Assembly (NCBI RefSeq): GCF_030523985.1
Contig: NZ_JAUNHK010000050.1
Coordinates: forward strand, 1 to 19,998
Source: Deinococcus sp.
Lineage (GTDB): Bacteria; Deinococcota; Deinococci; Deinococcales; Deinococcaceae
Direction of reading: 5' to 3'
Length of the DNA stretch: 19,998 nucleotides
Part shown: piece by piece, positions 17,123 through 19,998 of the stretch
Position numbering within the stretch: the stretch's first letter is position 1
Layout of the letters: each line of letters starts with the position of its first letter
Notes under the pieces: generated by a model
The model's input: the letters and a program-made list of their open reading frames with translations, nothing else
The model's database searches: none
Told to the model about the DNA's origin: nothing
Made by a program: the position numbers and the translations under genes

Positions 17123-17392
17123 TCAGAGTTCTTCAGCCAGTTTTTCGGCGCTCAGGGCACCCGCCAAGGCCTCGAGCGCCTCCGCTTCGTCGGCACCGCT
17201 TGCCTCCACCTTGAAGGTCGTTCCGGCCTGAATGCCCTGACTCAGCACTTGCATCAGGTTCTTGAGGTTTACACGGTCTTCGGCGACCAGGGTGAGATCA
17301 CTGCTGAAACCCTTGGCCACCTTGACGACAGTGCTGGCGGGACGGGCGTGCAGGCCCTGGGGGTCGGTCATTTTGAAGGTCTTTTCAATCAT
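17123..17392 (-). CDS. ptsH: HPr-like phosphocarrier protein
   Basis: An 89-residue HPr. The active-site block GLHARPAS carries His15, which takes the phosphate from enzyme I, and Arg17. Its length and alpha/beta order (KTFKM, VVKVAKGFSS, LTLVAEDR, VNLKNLMQVL, AGTTFKVEASGADEAEALEAL) are standard. The regulatory serine of Gram-positive HPr (Ser46 in Bacillus, NLKS) is replaced by Asn45 (VNLKNLMQ), so control by HPr kinase is not expected. ATG 17392 has AAGGAG 6 nt upstream. The same frame stays open far upstream, antisense-free but overlapping the CitE-like gene in another frame, with no family similarity there. No enzyme I or PTS permease gene is in the window; the protein may serve fructose PTS elsewhere. 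Confidence 0.95.
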   Translation of the reverse strand: MIEKTFKMTDPQGLHARPASTVVKVAKGFSSDLTLVAEDRVNLKNLMQVLSQGIQAGTTFKVEASGADEAEALEALAGALSAEKLAEEL

Positions 17393-17487
17393 GGGAAACT
17401 CCTTGGACGGCCTGGGTGCGAGGGGTAACGGGCGAACCGAGCAAGCGCGGCCCATCCCGGCTCCACTCTGCAACATGCCACAATTTT

Positions 17488-18351
17488 TCAGGTCGGGCCA
17501 GAGACGGAAGCGACCTCGCCCAGCATGGCTCGGGCCTTGACCAGCATCGGCTCGTCCACCATCTGCCCCTCGAAGCTGAAGGCCCCGTGCCCACGAGCAG
17601 CAGCCTCGGCAGCGGCGTCCAGCAGGCGGCGGGCCCGTTCGCGGTCGGCCTCGGTGGGCCCGAAATACTCGTGCGCGAGGGCCACCTGCGCCGGGTGAAT
17701 GCAGAGTTTGCCGCAGTACCCCAGCGCCCGGCCCTGTTCGGCGTCGGCACGGAATACCTGCTCGTCCCCCAGCGCCGTCACCACGATGTCCAGCACCGGA
17801 ACTCCCGCCAGCCGCGCCGCGAGCGCCACCCGCGAACGGGCGTACAGGACCTCCAGATTGCCGGGCGTACGCTTGCCGCCCAGGTCGGTGGTGTAGTCCT
17901 CGGCCCCGAAATAGGCCCAACCTACCCCCTCCACCTCCATGATGTCGCGGGCGTTCCAGACCCCGGCCCCCGTTTCCAGTCCCACCAGAATGGGCATCGT
18001 CAGCCCGCGCTCGCGCAGCGCCTGCACCGCCTGCCGCGCTTCGTCCGCCGTTTCCAGTTTGGGCACCACCACGCCCGTCAGTTCGGGAAACAGCGCCCCG
18101 AGGTCGTCAGCGAAATAGGGCGAGTGCAAAGCATTGACCCGCATGAACACTGCCAGTCCGGGCGCGGCCCCCATCAGGTCACGGGCGGCGTCATGCGCCA
18201 CCGGACGGGCCGCGGCCTTGGCCTCGGGCGTACCGGGAACGGCGTCTTCAAGGTCAATGACCACCGCATCCGGCGCGGAGCGGGGCAGCTTGGCAATCAG
18301 GTCGGCGCGGTTCCCCGGCGCGAACAGCATCGAGCGAAAAAGCGTCGTCAT
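17488..18351 (-). CDS. HpcH/HpaI-family (CitE-like) CoA lyase
   Basis: A 287-residue protein of the malyl-CoA/citramalyl-CoA lyase group in the HpcH/HpaI superfamily. Landmarks are RSMLFAPGNR (6-15), VIDLEDAV (31-38), the CoA/substrate arginine in FMRVNA (Arg71), metal-binding Glu126 in GLETGAG and Asp152 in GAEDYTTDLG, and the CIHPAQV block (217-223). Such enzymes cleave or form (S)-malyl-CoA, beta-methylmalyl-CoA or citramalyl-CoA. There is no citrate lyase alpha or gamma subunit nearby, so true citrate lyase is unlikely. ATG 18351 is set by a full AGGAGG 7 nt upstream; an ATG at 18372 would overlap a palindromic operator candidate. HPr follows 95 bp downstream on the same strand. Confidence 0.9.
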   Translation of the reverse strand: MTTLFRSMLFAPGNRADLIAKLPRSAPDAVVIDLEDAVPGTPEAKAAARPVAHDAARDLMGAAPGLAVFMRVNALHSPYFADDLGALFPELTGVVVPKLETADEARQAVQALRERGLTMPILVGLETGAGVWNARDIMEVEGVGWAYFGAEDYTTDLGGKRTPGNLEVLYARSRVALAARLAGVPVLDIVVTALGDEQVFRADAEQGRALGYCGKLCIHPAQVALAHEYFGPTEADRERARRLLDAAAEAAARGHGAFSFEGQMVDEPMLVKARAMLGEVASVSGPT

Positions 18352-18367
18352 CTGGCATCCTCCTGCA

Positions 18368-18381
18368 AACAAACGTTTGTT
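18368..18381. promoter_or_regulatory. Perfect 14-bp palindrome upstream of the CitE-like gene (TetR-type operator candidate)
   Basis: AACAAACGTTTGTT is perfectly self-complementary and ends 3 bp before the AGGAGG ribosome site. AAACGTTT cores are common in TetR-family operators that control acyl-CoA genes. A TATACT sequence at 18408-18403 (minus), about 20 bp upstream, may be the -10 box, which would place the palindrome just after the transcript start. No TetR gene is in the window. Confidence 0.55.
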
Positions 18382-18433
18382 GACCCTGAGTATCGGGGCC
18401 GGAGTATAGGGGCCGTGCCAGCCCTGCCGAGCC

Positions 18434-19141
18434 TCAGAACGCTACGTCCTGAACGACCGGGTGCAGCAACACCTCGTCGATGCGGACATGCTCGGGGGCG
18501 CTCAGCGCGTACAGCACCGCTTCCGCCACGTCGTCGGGTTTGAGCCACTGGGCCTTGTGGTCCTCGCCCTGCTGCGTGTCGCCAAAAAAAGTGTCCACCA
18601 TGCCGGGGCGAATCTCGGTCACGCGTAGGCCATAGGCGTGCCCCTCGGAGGCGAGCGCCTGGGTCACGGCCCGCTGAGCGTATTTGCTGGCGGTGTAGAG
18701 CGCTCCGGTGGCGAAGGTGCGGGCCGACACGTCGCTGGTCACGTTGACCACCTGCCCCCATCCCAGTGACTGAAAGTGGGGCAACAGGGCGCGGGTCATC
18801 AGCAGCGTACCCAGGACGTTGGTGTCCATCACGCGGCGATAGTCGGCCTCGGTGATGTCCTGCACGGGTTTGAACACCCCCACCCCGGCATTGTTGACGA
18901 GTGCATCTACCCCCGCGCGGCGGGCCTGCTCCGCGAAAGCCTCCACACTGCCCGCGTCGGTCACGTCCAGCGGCACAAATGTCGCCCCCTCGCACACCAC
19001 GCCCGACACGTCCCGCGCTCCGCCGATGACGGTGGCCCCCTCGGCCGTCAGCTTCTGCACCACGCCCAGGCCGATACCCTTGCTCGCCCCGGTGACGGCC
19101 ACTACGCGGCCCTGCAATACTCCTCCATCTTTGCGGTTCAT
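18434..19141 (-). CDS. Classical short-chain dehydrogenase/reductase
   Basis: A 235-residue SDR with a complete set of motifs: TGASKGIG (17-24) for NAD(P) binding, NNAG (83-86), the helix-4 Asn in DTNVLG (Asn108), Ser136 in NVTSDVS, and YTASK (Tyr149, Lys153). The C-terminal part includes RPGMVDTFF (about 180-188), normal for the family. The basic residue after the glycine-rich motif start (SKGIG) suggests NADP(H), which is tentative. The substrate is unknown. ATG 19141 lies exactly 7 nt after TATGCT, so the leaderless start is preferred over in-frame ATGs at 19153 and 19183, which would place coding sequence across the promoter. It points in the same direction as the CitE-like gene, 82 bp downstream. 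Confidence 0.94.
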   Translation of the reverse strand: MNRKDGGVLQGRVVAVTGASKGIGLGVVQKLTAEGATVIGGARDVSGVVCEGATFVPLDVTDAGSVEAFAEQARRAGVDALVNNAGVGVFKPVQDITEADYRRVMDTNVLGTLLMTRALLPHFQSLGWGQVVNVTSDVSARTFATGALYTASKYAQRAVTQALASEGHAYGLRVTEIRPGMVDTFFGDTQQGEDHKAQWLKPDDVAEAVLYALSAPEHVRIDEVLLHPVVQDVAF

Positions 19142-19148
19142 GGCAGGC

Positions 19149-19154
19149 AGCATA
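19149..19154 (-). promoter_or_regulatory. -10 box of leaderless promoter, second SDR gene
   Basis: TATGCT on the minus strand, 7 nt before ATG 19141. It lies in the divergent 111-bp gap shared with the exported-protein gene. Confidence 0.6.
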
Positions 19155-19238
19155 GAGGGTCGAGTCCTGACTGACGGCGGCATGACGCAGCTCGCACGTT
19201 CCTCATAGAAGCTTCATGGTGCTGTTTGTGGCAACGGG

Positions 19239-19244
19239 TAGGGT
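19239..19244 (+). promoter_or_regulatory. -10 box of leaderless promoter, exported-protein gene
   Basis: TAGGGT, then 8 nt, then ATG 19253. No Shine-Dalgarno sequence is present. Confidence 0.55.
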
Positions 19245-19252
19245 AATCGGCA

Positions 19253-19810
19253 ATGACTCGTGCGTTTTCCATCTCTCTCCGTGCGCTGCGCCCACAGGCC
19301 ACCCGCCTGAGCGTCCTGGCCCTCCTGACGGCGGGTCTGTCGCTCGCCGCGCCCCTCAAGCTGAGCAACTTGCCGGTCACGGTGGAACCCAGCCCCAAGC
19401 TGCTCACGCTGACCCCCGCCGGAATTCGCAGCGCCTTTCCCTCGGCCACCGGGCGACCGGGCGCAGTTTTCATGACCGAGGACCGCAAGGTGAGCGTGGC
19501 GCTGGAGTGGCGCACCGGCAAGCTGGCACCCAACGAGGTCGAGCAACTCGTGAAGCAGTTCCCGGCGGTGATTCGCTCGCAGGTGCCGGGCATCAAGGCG
19601 CTCAAGTCCGACATGGTGCAGCTCGGCGGCAAGCCTTGGGCACAGTTCATCTTCACCACGCCGGGCCAGGGCGACGACCTGCGGCGCGAACTGCTGATGA
19701 CCAGCGCCGGGGGCCGCATTCTGGTCATGACCATTGCGGGCAACGTGCGCGACTACAGCCGCAACGAAGCGCTGATTCGCAGCTTCGCCAACAGCGTGCG
19801 CGTGAACTGA
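19253..19810 (+). CDS. Small exported protein, unrecognised family
   Basis: A 185-residue protein with a classical signal peptide: basic start (R3, R10, R13, R18), hydrophobic core about 19-31 and a likely cut near ALA-type residues at 32-33 (SLAAP). The mature part of about 150 residues alternates strands and helices: SVALEWRTGKL, a helix LAPNEVEQLVKQFPAVI, a strand-rich KPWAQFIFTT, then ELLMTSAGGRILVMTIAGNV and a closing helix NEALIRSFANSVRV. This order recalls the DcrB/Mog1/PsbP-like fold of small envelope proteins, but I see no diagnostic motif, so that is only a suggestion. It starts at ATG 19253 behind a -10 box and is divergent from the SDR gene. Confidence 0.85.
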   Translation: MTRAFSISLRALRPQATRLSVLALLTAGLSLAAPLKLSNLPVTVEPSPKLLTLTPAGIRSAFPSATGRPGAVFMTEDRKVSVALEWRTGKLAPNEVEQLVKQFPAVIRSQVPGIKALKSDMVQLGGKPWAQFIFTTPGQGDDLRRELLMTSAGGRILVMTIAGNVRDYSRNEALIRSFANSVRVN

Positions 19811-19831
19811 GGAGGTCGAACCGGGAATGAA

Positions 19832-19859
19832 GCGTTCTTCGGTTCTGTTCCGAAAACGC
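19832..19859 (+). terminator. Possible terminator after the exported-protein gene
   Basis: GCGTT-C-TTCGG / CCGAAAACGC forms ten base pairs with one bulged C and a 7-nt loop, 21 bp after the stop codon. No T-run follows, so it may be only an mRNA 3' stabiliser. Confidence 0.4.
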
Positions 19860-19956
19860 GAAGTGTTAGGTTCGATGTCGTGAAGTCCCACAGCGACGTG
19901 ACCGGGTACACCCGCAGGGTGGGCCAGTACCTGAGCATGGGCAGCGGCCCGCGCAT

Positions 19957-19962
19957 TAGACT
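19957..19962 (+). promoter_or_regulatory. Possible -10 box near right edge
   Basis: TAGACT, 9 nt before GTG 19972. The spacing is slightly longer than the 6-8 nt seen elsewhere in the window. Confidence 0.35.
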
Positions 19963-19971
19963 GAGTTCACC

Positions 19972-19998
19972 GTGCCGAGTCTGCCTGCCCCTGAACCC
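19972..19998 (+). CDS. Possible first codons of the next gene (cut by window edge)
   Basis: GTG 19972 opens a frame of nine codons (MPSLPAPEP) to the window end, behind a TAGACT box. Only position relative to the box supports it. The product cannot be judged. Confidence 0.25.

Noticed and set aside
17393..17920. In-frame extension upstream of HPr, suggesting a larger fusion protein
   Set aside because: The extension overlaps the CitE-like gene in another frame, has shadow composition, and HPr has its own AAGGAG site and a normal length from ATG 17392.

Overview
The window looks like chromosomal DNA from a Deinococcus close to D. radiodurans. Supporting signs are high GC with strongly GC-biased third positions, many genes that start directly behind a TANNNT -10 box (leaderless starts typical of Deinococcus), homocitrate synthase of the alpha-aminoadipate lysine route, a glmS ribozyme of the kind reported for Deinococcus-Thermus, and lineage-typical exported proteins. 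This is inferred from content; no database search was possible. I see no phage, insertion sequence, CRISPR array, rRNA or tRNA. It is a compact housekeeping region whose most interesting content lies between the genes.

Layout. 1-1843 (minus): a VanW/YoaR-type exported protein cut by the left edge, with an SDR oxidoreductase upstream of it. 1870-4167 (plus): HIT hydrolase overlapping a HAD phosphatase, then a lipoprotein with a PrcB-type C-terminal domain and a strong terminator facing the terminator of the next gene. 4174-9511 (minus): DEAD-box RNA helicase with an RGG tail, a Tat-exported cholesterol-oxidase-like flavoenzyme with a perfect palindrome over its start, and a DUF4127 protein. 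9574-11558 (plus): prephenate dehydratase (pheA), divergent from DUF4127, and a CDF metal exporter, probably the Mn exporter mntE. 11558-14557 (minus): a structured 3' element, a DUF1990-like protein with a long N-terminal extension, homocitrate synthase with a near-consensus promoter, and a MaoC hydratase. 14738-16897 (plus): promoter, glmS ribozyme, glmS, terminator. 16900-19154 (minus): a heavily folded intergenic segment, HPr (ptsH), a CitE/HpcH-type CoA lyase with a TetR-like palindrome in its leader, and a second SDR. 19239-19998 (plus): a small exported protein and what may be the first codons of another gene.

How the genes fit together. Most transcription units are single genes or pairs, and many carry their own -10 box. 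Themes are cell-envelope precursors and secreted proteins (glmS, VanW-like, PrcB-like lipoprotein), amino-acid synthesis (pheA, homocitrate synthase), acyl-CoA chemistry (MaoC plus CitE-like lyase), metal balance (CDF) and phosphotransfer (HPr). Genes divide into a leaderless group (VanW-like, HIT, PrcB-like, DUF4127, pheA, CDF, second SDR, the 19253 gene, possibly DUF1990-like) and a Shine-Dalgarno group (helicase, homocitrate synthase, MaoC, glmS, ptsH, CitE-like).

The strongest signals beyond ordinary genes are the glmS ribozyme with two stem covariations, an intergenic element at 11584-11652 whose two mismatches become G-U pairs only in minus-strand RNA, a folded segment at 16916-17105 closed by a perfect 12-bp inverted repeat, a sequence motif shared by two distant terminator hairpins, and two perfect 14-bp operator-like palindromes.
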